Shown here in pieces: positions 42,604 through 50,654 of a stretch of DNA of 64,000 nt. Position numbers and translations under genes: made by a program. Location of the stretch: assembly GCF_003634935.1 (NCBI RefSeq), contig NZ_RBXO01000001.1, positions 6,163,501-6,227,500 of the forward strand. Reading direction: 5' to 3'. Below the pieces are notes generated by a model. That model was given only the letters and a program-made list of their open reading frames with translations. It did not search any database and was not told the DNA's origin. Numbering within the stretch: position 1 is the stretch's first letter; each line of letters starts with the position of its first letter. The stretch comes from Saccharothrix australiensis. Lineage in GTDB: Bacteria > Actinomycetota > Actinomycetes > Mycobacteriales > Pseudonocardiaceae.

Positions 42604-43593
42604 GTGGACCCCCTCTGGGCATTGCGGCAGGTGGCGTTCCAGTTGGAGCGCGCGGGCGAACCCACGTACCGGGTGCGGGCGTTCCGGCGGGCCGCCGACG
42701 TGGTCGCGGCGCTGCCGGCGGGCGACCTGGCGCGCCGGGTCCGGGACGGCACGCTCACCGACCTCAACGGCATCGGCAAGGCGACGGCGGGCGTGATCGT
42801 CGACGCGGTGGAGGGCCGCGAACCGGCCTACCTGTCGCGGTTCCGCGAGCCGGTGGTCGGCGGGCAGGCCATGCGCGCCCTGCTGAAGGGCGACTGCCAC
42901 ACGCACTCGGACTGGTCCGACGGCGGCAGCCCGATCCGCGAGATGGCCGAGGCGGCGCGCGACCTGGGCCACGAGTGGATGGTGCTGACCGACCACTCCC
43001 CCCGGCTGACCGTCGCCAACGGGCTGTCCGCCGAGCGGCTGCGCAGGCAGCTCGACGTCGTGGCCGAGCTGAACACCGAACTCGCGCCGTTCCTGGTGCT
43101 GACCGGCATCGAGGTGGACATCCTCCTCGACGGCTCGCTCGACCAGCACCCGGACCTGTTGGCGCGGTTGGACGTCGTGGTCGCGAGCGTCCACTCCAAG
43201 CTGCGGATGCCGAAGGCGGAGATGACCGAGCGGCTGCTGACCGCCGTCGCCAACCCGCACGTGGATGTCCTCGGGCACTGCACCGGCCGGTTGGTCACCG
43301 GCAGGGGCAGGCCGGAGTCCGAGTTCGACGCGGAGGCCGTGTTCACCGCGTGCCGGGACAACGGGACGGCGGTGGAGATCAACTCGCGGCCGGAGCGCCG
43401 CGACCCGCCGGGGCGGCTGCTGCGGCTCGCGGTGGAACTGGGCTGCACGTTCGCCATCGACAGCGACGCCCACGCGCCCGGCCAGCTCGACTGGCTGTCC
43501 TACGGGTGCGAGCGCGCCGAGGAGTGCGGCGTCGAACCGGACCGCGTGATCAACACGAGGAGCGCGGCGGAGCTGCTCGCCGGACGCGCCTGA
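42604..43593 (+). CDS. PHP-domain phosphoesterase with N-terminal helix-hairpin-helix (PolX C-domain-like)
   Basis: 329 aa. N-terminal HhH region (VAFQLERAGEPTYRVRAFRRAADVV, LNGIGKATAGVIVDAV) followed by a PHP domain with metal ligands in GDCHTHSDWSDGG, LTDHSPRL, GIEVDIL, VVASVHSKL, VLGHCTGR and AIDSDAHAP. It resembles the back half of bacterial DNA polymerase X without the polymerase domain. Probable DNA-repair phosphoesterase or exonuclease. GTG 42604 lies 7 nt after TAGACA, suggesting a leaderless mRNA. Confidence 0.88.
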   Translation: MDPLWALRQVAFQLERAGEPTYRVRAFRRAADVVAALPAGDLARRVRDGTLTDLNGIGKATAGVIVDAVEGREPAYLSRFREPVVGGQAMRALLKGDCHTHSDWSDGGSPIREMAEAARDLGHEWMVLTDHSPRLTVANGLSAERLRRQLDVVAELNTELAPFLVLTGIEVDILLDGSLDQHPDLLARLDVVVASVHSKLRMPKAEMTERLLTAVANPHVDVLGHCTGRLVTGRGRPESEFDAEAVFTACRDNGTAVEINSRPERRDPPGRLLRLAVELGCTFAIDSDAHAPGQLDWLSYGCERAEECGVEPDRVINTRSAAELLAGRA

Positions 43594-43711
43594 CCACCGG
43601 CACCGGCCACCGGCACCGACATCGGCCATCGACACCGACCGCTGGCACCGGCCGCCGACGCTGCCACCACACCGGCCGCCGACCTCGGTTACCGGCATTG
43701 ACCAGCGGTTC

Positions 43712-43746
43712 TCGCGACTGATGTCAGTCACTGACATCAGTCGCGA
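43712..43746. terminator. 17-bp perfect palindrome between convergent genes
   Basis: Arms 43712-43728 and 43730-43746 around one C; core TGATGTCAGT/ACTGACATCA shared with 35284-35322. It lies between the PHP gene and the radical SAM gene, both ending here, so a bidirectional terminator is likely. The stretch 43594-43700 just before it is made of degenerate CACCGGC repeats. Confidence 0.6.
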
Positions 43747-43766
43747 TCGACACACCGCCGAAACAA

Positions 43767-44771
43767 TCAACGTCCTGCGGCGGCTGGTCGATGGGCACGC
43801 GACGCGCGGACCAGGTGCCCGTACCAGGGGATCAGCGGACCGGTGCGGCCGTCCACCAGCCGCTGCCACGTGGTGCGGCACAGCTCCCGGAACGGCGACG
43901 CGTCCCACGACCCGACGAGGTCGGCCAACGACCGCTCGTGCACGTTGCCCAGCGCGTAACGGCGGTCGAACCCGTAGGACACGGGCACGACCGCGCCGTT
44001 CGCCTCGACCACCAGCCGGGGCAGCCACCGGCCCAGCGGCGTCGACCCGGCGATCGGCGCGGCCATGAACGCCGCCGGCCGGCGGGCCAGCACGGTGCGC
44101 GGCACGGCGTCCAGCTGCACGGACAGCCCGTGCTCCTCGGCGATGCGCCCCAGCTCGACGGCCGCGTAGGCGAGTTCGACGGCGTCCGGCCGCTCACCCG
44201 CCAGGAAGCGGCTCGCCGCGCCCTCGGGCTCCAGCGGGTGCACCTGTAACAGCAGCGCGCCGGACCGCGACGCCGCCAGCGCCACGTCGCCGAGCTGGGT
44301 GGCGTTGCGCTGGGTGAGGGTGGTGACCACACCGACCGGGATGCCCGCCTCGGTGAGCCGCCGGATGCCGGTGAGCGCCCGGCCGAAACACCCTTCCTGG
44401 TCGCGGATGCGGTCGTGGGTCTCCTGGTCGCCGTCCAGCGACACGGCCACCAGGTCGACCAGTCCGCGCACCAGTCCGATGCGGCGCTGGGTGAGCGCCA
44501 CCGCGTTGGTGGTGATGGTCGTTCGCATTCCGGTCGCCCGCGCGGCGCGCAGCAGGGCGGAAAGCTCCGGGTAGAGGAACGGTTCGCCGCCGGACACGTT
44601 CAGCACGTCGTACCCGAGGGTGGCGGCGTCGGCGACGACCTGTGACAACACGGCGATGGGCACCGACTCGGCGACGTCGGGCCCGGAACTGGAGTAGCAG
44701 TGCAGGCATCTGAGGTTGCACAGCCTCGTCGGGTGAACCTGTAGGACCGCCCCGCCGCCCCTCTGCCCCAT
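43767..44771 (-). CDS. Radical SAM protein
   Basis: 334 aa. CxxxCxxC cluster motif CNLRCLHC near residue 20, then VSGGEPFLYPEL (SAM-binding GGE) and VSLDGDQETHDRIR. The C-terminal region resembles a SPASM/twitch domain (RLVVEANGAVVPVSYGFDRRYALGNVHE...) but has only one Cys (ELCRTTW), so a full auxiliary cluster is not expected. ATG 44771 has GGGAGG 6 nt upstream. Substrate unknown. A possible 15-residue ORF ends 15 bp before the start (44787-44834). Confidence 0.87.
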   Translation of the reverse strand: MGQRGGGAVLQVHPTRLCNLRCLHCYSSSGPDVAESVPIAVLSQVVADAATLGYDVLNVSGGEPFLYPELSALLRAARATGMRTTITTNAVALTQRRIGLVRGLVDLVAVSLDGDQETHDRIRDQEGCFGRALTGIRRLTEAGIPVGVVTTLTQRNATQLGDVALAASRSGALLLQVHPLEPEGAASRFLAGERPDAVELAYAAVELGRIAEEHGLSVQLDAVPRTVLARRPAAFMAAPIAGSTPLGRWLPRLVVEANGAVVPVSYGFDRRYALGNVHERSLADLVGSWDASPFRELCRTTWQRLVDGRTGPLIPWYGHLVRASRAHRPAAAGR

Positions 44772-44964
44772 TTCCACCCTCCCGTGTCATCTGCTAACCG
44801 TATGGAGCAGGCAACGGACGCGGCGATACGTCATTCCGTCACCATCGGCGCGATCAATTCCTTCCAACGTGGGAACCTGTCGGTTCTTTGAAACGAGGGG
44901 TGACCGTTCTCCGACGTTCTTAGCGAATCGGGGCAGCCGGGTTCCGCCGGGTGGGGGAGGGCGC

Positions 44965-45873
44965 ATGCGTCGCAGGTCCGCTGTGTCCACCGACCCGGCC
45001 GACGAGGCCCACCGCCGGGTGCTGCGGGACCTGCACGACGGGTTGGGGCCGTCGCTCGCGGCGATCGCGCTCGGCCTGCGCGCGGCGCGGCACCTGGTGG
45101 CGCGCGACCCGGCGGCGGCCGGGTCGCTGCTGGCGCGGCTGGAGGACGAGGCGCACGACGCCGCCCGCGAGGTCCGGCGGCTGGCCGCCGGCGCACGCCC
45201 CGCCGCACCGATCACCGACGCCTCCCCTGCCGCACCGATCACCGACGCCCGCCCTGCCGCACCGGCCGCCGACGCACGCCCGGCGGAGCCGACTGCCGAC
45301 ACCCGCCCCGCCGAACCAGTCGCCGACGCGCGCCCTGCCGCACCAGTCGCCGACACGTGCCAGGCGGAGCCGGCCGCCGACACGCGCCAAGCCGAACCGA
45401 CCACCGACACGCGCCCTGGCCGGCCGGTCGCCGACGCGCGCCCCGCCGCACCGGCCACCGGCGACTGCCCTGCCGAGCTGGCCGCGCTCGGCCTGGTCGG
45501 CGCGGTCCGGGCGCACGTCGCGGTGCTGGCGGACCGGCACCCGGTGCGGGTGCTCGTCCGGGTCGACCCGGCGCTGCCGGAACTGCCGGTCGCCGTGCGG
45601 GTGGCGGCGTACCGGATCATCCGCGAGGCGTTGACCAACGTCGTCCGGCACGCCCGCGCGCGCACCTGCGAGGTCCGGCTGTGGTGCGCGGACGGCCTGC
45701 ACGTCGAGGTCGTGGACGACGGGTGCGGCGCGGACCGGGCCGCGTCGGCCGGCGTGGGGCTGGGCTCGATGCGGGAACGCGCGCACGAGGTCGGCGGGAC
45801 GTGGGCGATGGAGGGCGCCGCCGCGGGCGGCACCCGGATCGCCGTCGCCCTGCCGGTCGCGGGCGCGGTGTGA
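44965..45873 (+). CDS. Soluble NarL-type histidine kinase with a 9-residue tandem repeat
   Basis: 302 aa, no membrane segment. HisKA_3 box RRVLRDLHDGLGPSLAAIAL with the phosphorylated His near residue 23; ATPase domain after about residue 170 (REALTNVVRHARA as N-box, DDGCGADRAASAGVGLGSMRERA as G-box). Between the two (78-167) lie ten copies of a 9-residue repeat, consensus RPAAPVADA, not usual in such kinases. ATG 44965 has GGGGAGGGCGC upstream. It should phosphorylate the LuxR-type regulator encoded 7 bp downstream. Confidence 0.87.
   Translation: MRRRSAVSTDPADEAHRRVLRDLHDGLGPSLAAIALGLRAARHLVARDPAAAGSLLARLEDEAHDAAREVRRLAAGARPAAPITDASPAAPITDARPAAPAADARPAEPTADTRPAEPVADARPAAPVADTCQAEPAADTRQAEPTTDTRPGRPVADARPAAPATGDCPAELAALGLVGAVRAHVAVLADRHPVRVLVRVDPALPELPVAVRVAAYRIIREALTNVVRHARARTCEVRLWCADGLHVEVVDDGCGADRAASAGVGLGSMRERAHEVGGTWAMEGAAAGGTRIAVALPVAGAV
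45196..45465 (+). repeat. 27-bp x 10 coding minisatellite in the histidine kinase gene
   Basis: Ten in-frame 27-bp units encode RPAAPITDA, SPAAPITDA, RPAAPAADA, RPAEPTADT and six further variants. Copy number is a multiple of three bases, so changes keep the frame. Confidence 0.85.
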
Positions 45874-45880
45874 GCGGGCG

Positions 45881-46549
45881 ATGCCGCCGGCGCTGCGGGC
45901 GCTCGTCGTGGACGACCACCCGCTGTTCCGCTACGGGCTGTCGACCGCGCTGAGCGCCGCTTCCGACGTGGCCGTGGTGGGCGAGGCGTCCGGCGGGACG
46001 GCCGCGGTCGCGATGGCCGCCGCGCTGCGCCCGGACGTGGTGGTGATGGACCTCAACATGCCGGACCTGGGCGGGGTCGAGGCGACGCGGCGCATCGTGG
46101 CGCACGACCCCGGCGCGCGGGTGCTGGTGCTGACCATGTTCGACGACGACGATTCGGTGTCCGCCGCGATGCGCGCGGGCGCGCTGGGCTACCTGCTCAA
46201 GGCGGCCCGGCCGCAGCAGGTCGTGCGGGCGGTGCGGGCGGTCGCCGAGGGTGAGGCGATCTTCAGCCCGGCGATCGCGGCGCGGCTGTCGGCGTACTTC
46301 GGCGGCGCGGCCGGGTTCGGGGTGGCGGCGTTCCCGGAGCTGACCGCGCGGGAGCGGGAGGTGCTGCTGCTGATGGCCGTCGGCCGGGGCAACGCCGCGA
46401 TCGCCCGCGTGCTGGTGCTCAGCCCGAAGACCGTGCGCAACCACGTGTCGAACATCCTGCGCAAGCTGCACGTCACCGACCGCGCGCAGGCGGTGTCCCG
46501 AGCGAAGCGGGCCGGTTTGGGCGACGAGCCGGGACACCTCGGGACCTGA
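45881..46549 (+). CDS. NarL/LuxR-family response regulator
   Basis: 222 aa. Receiver with VVDDHP acidic pair, phospho-acceptor Asp in DVVVMDLNMPD, Lys in GYLLKAA; LuxR HTH LTAREREVLLLMAVGRGNAAIARVLVLSPKTVRNHVSNILRKL. Cognate partner of the kinase just upstream. Targets unknown. Good local bias; starts at ATG 45881. Confidence 0.92.
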   Translation: MPPALRALVVDDHPLFRYGLSTALSAASDVAVVGEASGGTAAVAMAAALRPDVVVMDLNMPDLGGVEATRRIVAHDPGARVLVLTMFDDDDSVSAAMRAGALGYLLKAARPQQVVRAVRAVAEGEAIFSPAIAARLSAYFGGAAGFGVAAFPELTAREREVLLLMAVGRGNAAIARVLVLSPKTVRNHVSNILRKLHVTDRAQAVSRAKRAGLGDEPGHLGT

Positions 46550-46759
46550 GCCCGTGGTGCCGGGCCGCGTCGGCCGGCGACGATGTCGCCCAGGAAGGGC
46601 CGACACCACAAGCCGACGCCGCAGATCGGGCGGGAGCCGGTGACCCGCAGTCGGTGCCGGCGAGCGCATGCCGGGCTGGTTCCGGGCATCGGAGCCGGGA
46701 GCCGGGCAGCGGCGCCGAGGAGTCGGAAGCCGGGAGCGGGTCGCGAGGCGGGAGCGGAC

Positions 46760-47383
46760 ATGAACGGTGAGCGGATCGTGGTGGTCCTGCACGCGGCGGA
46801 CCCCATCAGCAGGGTCGGGGTGACCACCGCGCTGCGGTCGCGGCCCGAGGTCCGGTTGGTGGAGCCCGGCGAGCCCGCCCCGGTCGCGCTGGTGGTGCTG
46901 GAGGTGCTAGACGGCGCGGCGCGGCGGCTGCTGCGCCGCCTCCAGGCGCCGGGCAGCCCGAACGTCGTGCTGGTCGCGGGTGACATCGCGGACCCCGCGC
47001 TGCTGGACGTCGTCGGCGGCGGCGTGTCGGCCGTCGTCCAGCGGTGCGACGCCACCCCGGACACGTTGGTGCGCCTGGTGAAGGCCGCCGCGGCGGGCCA
47101 GGGCGCGCTGCCGCCGGACCTGCTGGGCAGGCTGCTGGACCGGGTGTCCCGGTTGCAGCGCGACGTGCTGCACCCCCGCGGCTGGACGATGGCGGGCATG
47201 TCGGAACGGGAGGCCGAGGTGCTGCGGCTCGTCGCCGACGGGTTCGAGACCAGGGAGATCGCCGAGAAGCTGTGCTACTCGCAGCGGACCGTCAAGAGCA
47301 TCCTGCACGACATCACCAACCGGTTCCGGCTGCGCAACCGCGCGCACGCCGTGGCGTTCGCGTTGCGGGAGGGGCTCATCTGA
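46760..47383 (+). CDS. LuxR-type regulator with a degenerate receiver
   Basis: 207 aa. HTH at the C-terminus (MSEREAEVLRLVADGFETREIAEKLCYSQRTVKSILHDITNRF). The N-terminal ~120 residues keep a receiver-like alternation of strands and helices but lack the acidic pair (IVVVLHAADPI) and the phospho-acceptor Asp (LVVLEVLDG at that place), so it cannot be phosphorylated in the usual way. ATG 46760 has GGGAGCGG upstream. The 210-bp gap before it is GC-rich with GGAGCCGGG-like repeats and no gene. Confidence 0.85.
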   Translation: MNGERIVVVLHAADPISRVGVTTALRSRPEVRLVEPGEPAPVALVVLEVLDGAARRLLRRLQAPGSPNVVLVAGDIADPALLDVVGGGVSAVVQRCDATPDTLVRLVKAAAAGQGALPPDLLGRLLDRVSRLQRDVLHPRGWTMAGMSEREAEVLRLVADGFETREIAEKLCYSQRTVKSILHDITNRFRLRNRAHAVAFALREGLI

Positions 47384-47531
47384 CGCCCCGCGCGGGCCGT
47401 GCCGACGCCCTATTTCCACCCGCAACAACCGCACAAATAGGGATCTCCGCCTAGACCGTTCCATGCGTATTGGCCGACCCCGGATCGGTGCTACTGTGCG
47501 TCACCAGCCGACCGGAAAGGATTCATGAGCA

Positions 47532-48371
47532 ATGGATGGCCGGCACCACCGGGATGATTCAACCGACAACCACCCCACAAGTGGTCCGACCACATCGAGG
47601 ACGACCATTGCCGCGACGCGCTGGGCCGGTGCCGCCACCGGTCTGACCGGTGCGCTCATCGCCATTCTGACATTTCCCACCGCACTGCTGAAAATCGCCG
47701 GCACGGTGGTGTGCGTCGTCATCGGCGCGGCCACCCTCCTCGCCGCCCGCGACCGGGACAGGCCCTCGGCGGGCCTGCTCGCCCTGCTGGCCGGCGCGAG
47801 CGTCGCCACGTTCGCCCTGGTCATCGTGCTCGGCAGCCAAGGCGCGCCGGCACCCGCGTCGACCGCGGGCCCGACGCCCGCCGCCACGACCACCTCCGCG
47901 CCCGGCACGCCGAGAAGCACGCCCGCCGGCCCGTCGTCCCGCCCGAACACCATTTCGCTGACGGATTTGCGCCCGGTCCGCAACGACGCCACCGAGAATC
48001 TGTGGACCACCGGGCCGATGCGCTTGCGGAACGTCTCCCACGACCACGCGCTGGCGGCCACCGGCGCGTGGTGCGGTTCGGTCCGGGTGGAATTCGCCCT
48101 CGACGGGAAATATGACCGGTTCTCGGCGGTGATCGGCATATCCGACGAATCCGCGGAAACCAAACCGCTCGACTTCTTCGTGCTGGCCGACGGCCGGCCG
48201 GCCGCGGACTTCCCCGCGACCGGCCGGACACCGCGACTGGTGGAGGTGCCGGTCGCCGGCGTCACCCGCCTGGTGCTCGGCCTGGAGCCGCCGGACGGCG
48301 ACGTCAGCTCGTGCCCCGGCCCCGAGCGGGTCGGCGGCTGGGCCGACCCGCTGCTGACACCGGCCGGGTGA
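47532..48371 (+). CDS. Membrane protein with a C-terminal NPCBM-like domain
   Basis: 279 aa. Three hydrophobic segments in the first ~105 residues (GAATGLTGALIAILTF, IAGTVVCVVIGAATLLAA, LLALLAGASVATFALVIVLG), a Thr/Pro/Ser-rich linker, then an outward-facing beta-sandwich (about 145-275): MRLRNVSHDHALAATGAWCG, DGKYDRFSAVIGISDES, RLVLGLEPPDG, with paired Cys (WCG and SSCPGP). It resembles NPCBM/NEW2 carbohydrate-associated domains. Role unknown. ATG 47532 with a distant GGAAAGG. Confidence 0.7.
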   Translation: MDGRHHRDDSTDNHPTSGPTTSRTTIAATRWAGAATGLTGALIAILTFPTALLKIAGTVVCVVIGAATLLAARDRDRPSAGLLALLAGASVATFALVIVLGSQGAPAPASTAGPTPAATTTSAPGTPRSTPAGPSSRPNTISLTDLRPVRNDATENLWTTGPMRLRNVSHDHALAATGAWCGSVRVEFALDGKYDRFSAVIGISDESAETKPLDFFVLADGRPAADFPATGRTPRLVEVPVAGVTRLVLGLEPPDGDVSSCPGPERVGGWADPLLTPAG

Positions 48372-48390
48372 CGCGCGCCGGGTGACGCGG

Positions 48391-48642
48391 TCAGCCTTCG
48401 GTCAGGTCCTCGGGGATGTCGCGCACGTCCTCGAACCAGGAGGTGATGTTGTCGAGGGCGGCGGACACCAACTCGGCCTGCCGGGGCGTTATGGCGATCA
48501 CGCTGCCGTCGGAGTCGGTGACCCGGACGTGCGGCAGCGTCAGTTCGATGCTGGCCGGCCCGACCCCATCGGCGGCGGGGATGACGAATTTCTTGCGCAG
48601 CGGGACCTGAGCCATGTGCGCGAGCTGCTCTTGTGCGTTCAT
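48391..48642 (-). CDS. Small protein of unknown function next to the XRE gene
   Basis: 83 aa from ATG 48642. VPLRKKFVIPAADGVGPASIELTLPHVRVTDSD... ITPRQAELVSAALDNITSWFEDV, acidic end DIPEDLTEG. No family recognised. It is divergent from the XRE regulator gene across ~46 bp that hold the XRE promoter and nested inverted repeats, so shared control is likely. Confidence 0.6.
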   Translation of the reverse strand: MNAQEQLAHMAQVPLRKKFVIPAADGVGPASIELTLPHVRVTDSDGSVIAITPRQAELVSAALDNITSWFEDVRDIPEDLTEG

Positions 48643-48651
48643 AAAGGCACG

Positions 48652-48694
48652 CTGACACGTTGCAACCGGTGCAATATATAGCCCAATCGTGTCA
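48652..48694 (+). promoter_or_regulatory. Promoter and nested operator of the XRE-DUF397 module
   Basis: CTGACA (48652-48657), 17 nt, TATATA (48675-48680), then GTG start at 48689: a leaderless layout. Inside the spacer lies TTGCA-N5-TGCAA (48660-48674), and an outer pair TGACACG (48653-48659) / CGTGTCA (48688-48694) encloses it. A second TTGCA-N5-TGCAA lies at 49524-49538, 37 bp before the first DUF397 start. Confidence 0.6.
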
Positions 48695-49573
48695 TTGCCG
48701 AACATAGTCCGCATGGCCAGCATGAACCACATGCCAGGTAACGCCTACACCTCCGTGCGGTCCCGCACGGTCGCCAACGCGCTCCGACTATACCGCGAGC
48801 AACACCAGTTGAGCTGCGAGGACGTGGCCTCGATGCTCGGCGTGTCGGCCAGCAAGATCAGCCGCATGGAGACCGGCAAGAGCGGCCTCCAGATCGACGA
48901 CGTGGCCTCCCTGCTCGGCTTCTACAAGGTGCCCGCGCCACGCCGGAAAGAACTGCTGGACCTCATGCGCAAGGGCGAGGAGATGGGGTGGTGGGAACGC
49001 CAGGCGGGGCTGCCGAAACTCTGGCGCGCGCTCATCGACTTCGAGAACAAAGCGTTGCGCATACACAACTACGAACTGCTGATGGTGCCGGGCCTGCTCC
49101 AGACCGCCGAGTACACCCGTGCCCTGGTGAAGGCCATCGACCCGACCGTGTCCGACTACGAGCTGGACACCTTGGTCTCCGCGCGGATGGCGCGGCAGAC
49201 CTTGTTGTCCCGGAGCAACGCCCCGCAGTACCTGGCGGTGATCCACGAGGCGGCGCTCCGCATCCAGGTCGGTGATCAAGCGGTGATGCGCCGCCAACTC
49301 CGGCAGCTCCAGGACGCCGCCGAGCGCCCGAACGTCACGGTGGTCGTCGTGCCGATGGACGCGGGACCACACGTCGGGTTGCGGGGTTCGTTCATGATCC
49401 TGGAGTTCCGCCACGAGCCGGCGATAGTGCACGTCGAGAACCAGGTGACCGGCCTGTTCCTCGAAGACCCCGCCGACTTGGAGGGTTACCGCCTTGCTCT
49501 CCGCAATATTCTCGGAGTCGGCCTTGCACCGGGTGCAACGGCCGACCTGCTCGCCGCACTGATCAAGGAGTGA
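48689..49573 (+). CDS. XRE-family regulator with DUF5753 domain
   Basis: 294 aa. N-terminal HTH_3 (ANALRLYREQHQLSCEDVASMLGVSASKISRMETGKSG), C-terminal DUF5753 (RIHNYELLMVPGLLQTAEYTRALVKAI, YLAVIHEAALRIQVG, VTVVVVPMDAGPHVGLRGSFMILEF). These regulators pair with small DUF397 proteins; whiJ/bldB-like systems of Streptomyces development are of this type. GTG 48689 follows a -10 by 8 nt; ATG 48713 is the alternative. It probably represses its own promoter. Confidence 0.92.
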   Translation: MSLPNIVRMASMNHMPGNAYTSVRSRTVANALRLYREQHQLSCEDVASMLGVSASKISRMETGKSGLQIDDVASLLGFYKVPAPRRKELLDLMRKGEEMGWWERQAGLPKLWRALIDFENKALRIHNYELLMVPGLLQTAEYTRALVKAIDPTVSDYELDTLVSARMARQTLLSRSNAPQYLAVIHEAALRIQVGDQAVMRRQLRQLQDAAERPNVTVVVVPMDAGPHVGLRGSFMILEFRHEPAIVHVENQVTGLFLEDPADLEGYRLALRNILGVGLAPGATADLLAALIKE

Positions 49574-49575
49574 CC

Positions 49576-49758
49576 GTGGACCTCACGACCGCCCGCTGGC
49601 GCAAGAGCACCCGTAGCAGCAACACGTCGAACTGCGTCGAACTCGCCCGCACCGCACAGGCCGCCGCCATCCGCGACTCCAAGAACCCCACCGGCCCCAC
49701 CCTCACCCTCACCACCAAGGCACTGACCAGCTTCCTCACCGCCCTCAAGCAGCACTGA
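49576..49758 (+). CDS. DUF397 protein, copy 1
   Basis: 60 aa: DLTTARWRKSTRSSNTSNCVELA, ...AAAIRDSKNPTGP..., LTSFLTALKQH. DUF397 proteins bind or antagonise the neighbouring XRE regulator. GTG 49576 has AAGGAG 5 nt upstream, overlapping the XRE stop. First of three tandem paralogues. Confidence 0.93.
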   Translation: MDLTTARWRKSTRSSNTSNCVELARTAQAAAIRDSKNPTGPTLTLTTKALTSFLTALKQH

Positions 49759-49768
49759 GAGAGTGACC

Positions 49769-49951
49769 GTGGACCCCACCACCACCCGCTGGCGCAAGAG
49801 CAGCCGCAGCACCAACACGTCGAACTGCGTCGAACTCGCCCGCACCGAGGAGGCCGCGGCCATCCGCGACTCCAAGAACCCGGGCGGTCCCATGCTCGTC
49901 CTCACCACCAACGGCCTGACCGCCTTCCTCGCCGGTCTCAAGCAGCACTGA
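49769..49951 (+). CDS. DUF397 protein, copy 2
   Basis: 60 aa: DPTTTRWRKSSRSTNTSNCVELA, RTEEAAAIRDSKNPGGPML, LTAFLAGLKQH. It differs from copies 1 and 3 mainly around residues 27-50. GTG 49769 has GAGAG upstream, 10 bp after the stop of copy 1. Confidence 0.92.
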   Translation: MDPTTTRWRKSSRSTNTSNCVELARTEEAAAIRDSKNPGGPMLVLTTNGLTAFLAGLKQH

Positions 49952-49961
49952 GGGAGTAACC

Positions 49962-50138
49962 GTGGACCCCACCACCACCCGCTGGCGCAAGAGCAGCCGC
50001 AGCGGCACCGCGTCCAACTGCGTCGAACTCGCCCGCACCGCACAAGCCGCCGCCATCCGCGACTCCAAGAACCCCACCGGCCCCACCCTCACCCTCACCA
50101 CCAAGGCACTGACCAGCTTCCTCGCCACCCTGAAGTAG
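49962..50138 (+). CDS. DUF397 protein, copy 3
   Basis: 58 aa: DPTTTRWRKSSRSGTASNCVELA, RTAQAAAIRDSKNPTGP, LTSFLATLK. Its start resembles copy 2 and its second half copy 1, as expected of recombination between tandem copies. GTG 49962 has GAGGGAG upstream. The 150 bp after it hold no gene. Confidence 0.9.
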   Translation: MDPTTTRWRKSSRSGTASNCVELARTAQAAAIRDSKNPTGPTLTLTTKALTSFLATLK

Positions 50139-50259
50139 CACCGGGCACGCCGCACCGGTCCGGGCCGGCGTCACGGGGGCCGCTCACCAACCGTGACGCA
50201 CCCGCCTCCATCCGGGTCCGGCTTTCACGATTCCGTTGCTCCGTCCTGTGTGGACGCGG

Positions 50260-50285
50260 GTGTAACCGGGTCACCGCTCGGGTAT
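50260..50285 (+). promoter_or_regulatory. SigF/SigB-type promoter upstream of rsbW-sig module 2
   Basis: GTGT (50260-50263), 16 nt, GGGTAT (50280-50285), then 9 nt to ATG 50295, so the mRNA is probably leaderless. Same boxes and spacing as at 30843. Confidence 0.65.
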
Positions 50286-50294
50286 GCGCCATGC

Positions 50295-50654
50295 ATGGAC
50301 AGCGCGGAAGTGGAACTCAGGCTGGAGGCGCGGCCGGCGTACCTGTCCACCGTCCGAGCGGTCGCCGGGGCGCTGGCCAGGTCCACTCCCGAGCTCGCCA
50401 TCGACTTGGTCATCGCGGTGGACGAGGCGTGCACGACCCTGATCGCCAAGGCGGCCCGGCACGCCGAACTGGCCTGCCGGTTCGTCCGGGACGGTGATTC
50501 GGTGCGGTTCCTCGCACAGGTCGCCTCCTCGGCCGTGACCGTCCCCGACCACCACTCGTTGTACTGGCGGGTCGTCAGCTCGGTGACCGACACCGTGGCC
50601 ACCTGGGTGGACCGGGACGGCCTGCTGCACGTCGAGCTGAGGTGCCGGGCATGA
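50295..50654 (+). CDS. RsbW-like anti-sigma factor, second copy
   Basis: 119 aa, paralogue of 30915-31340: ARPAYLSTVRAVAGALARSTPELAIDLVIAVDEACTTLIAKA, YWRVVSSVTDTVATWVDRDG. Shorter at the N-terminus. ATG 50295. Its TGA overlaps the sigma start (ATGA). It would hold the following sigma factor. Confidence 0.87.
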   Translation: MDSAEVELRLEARPAYLSTVRAVAGALARSTPELAIDLVIAVDEACTTLIAKAARHAELACRFVRDGDSVRFLAQVASSAVTVPDHHSLYWRVVSSVTDTVATWVDRDGLLHVELRCRA

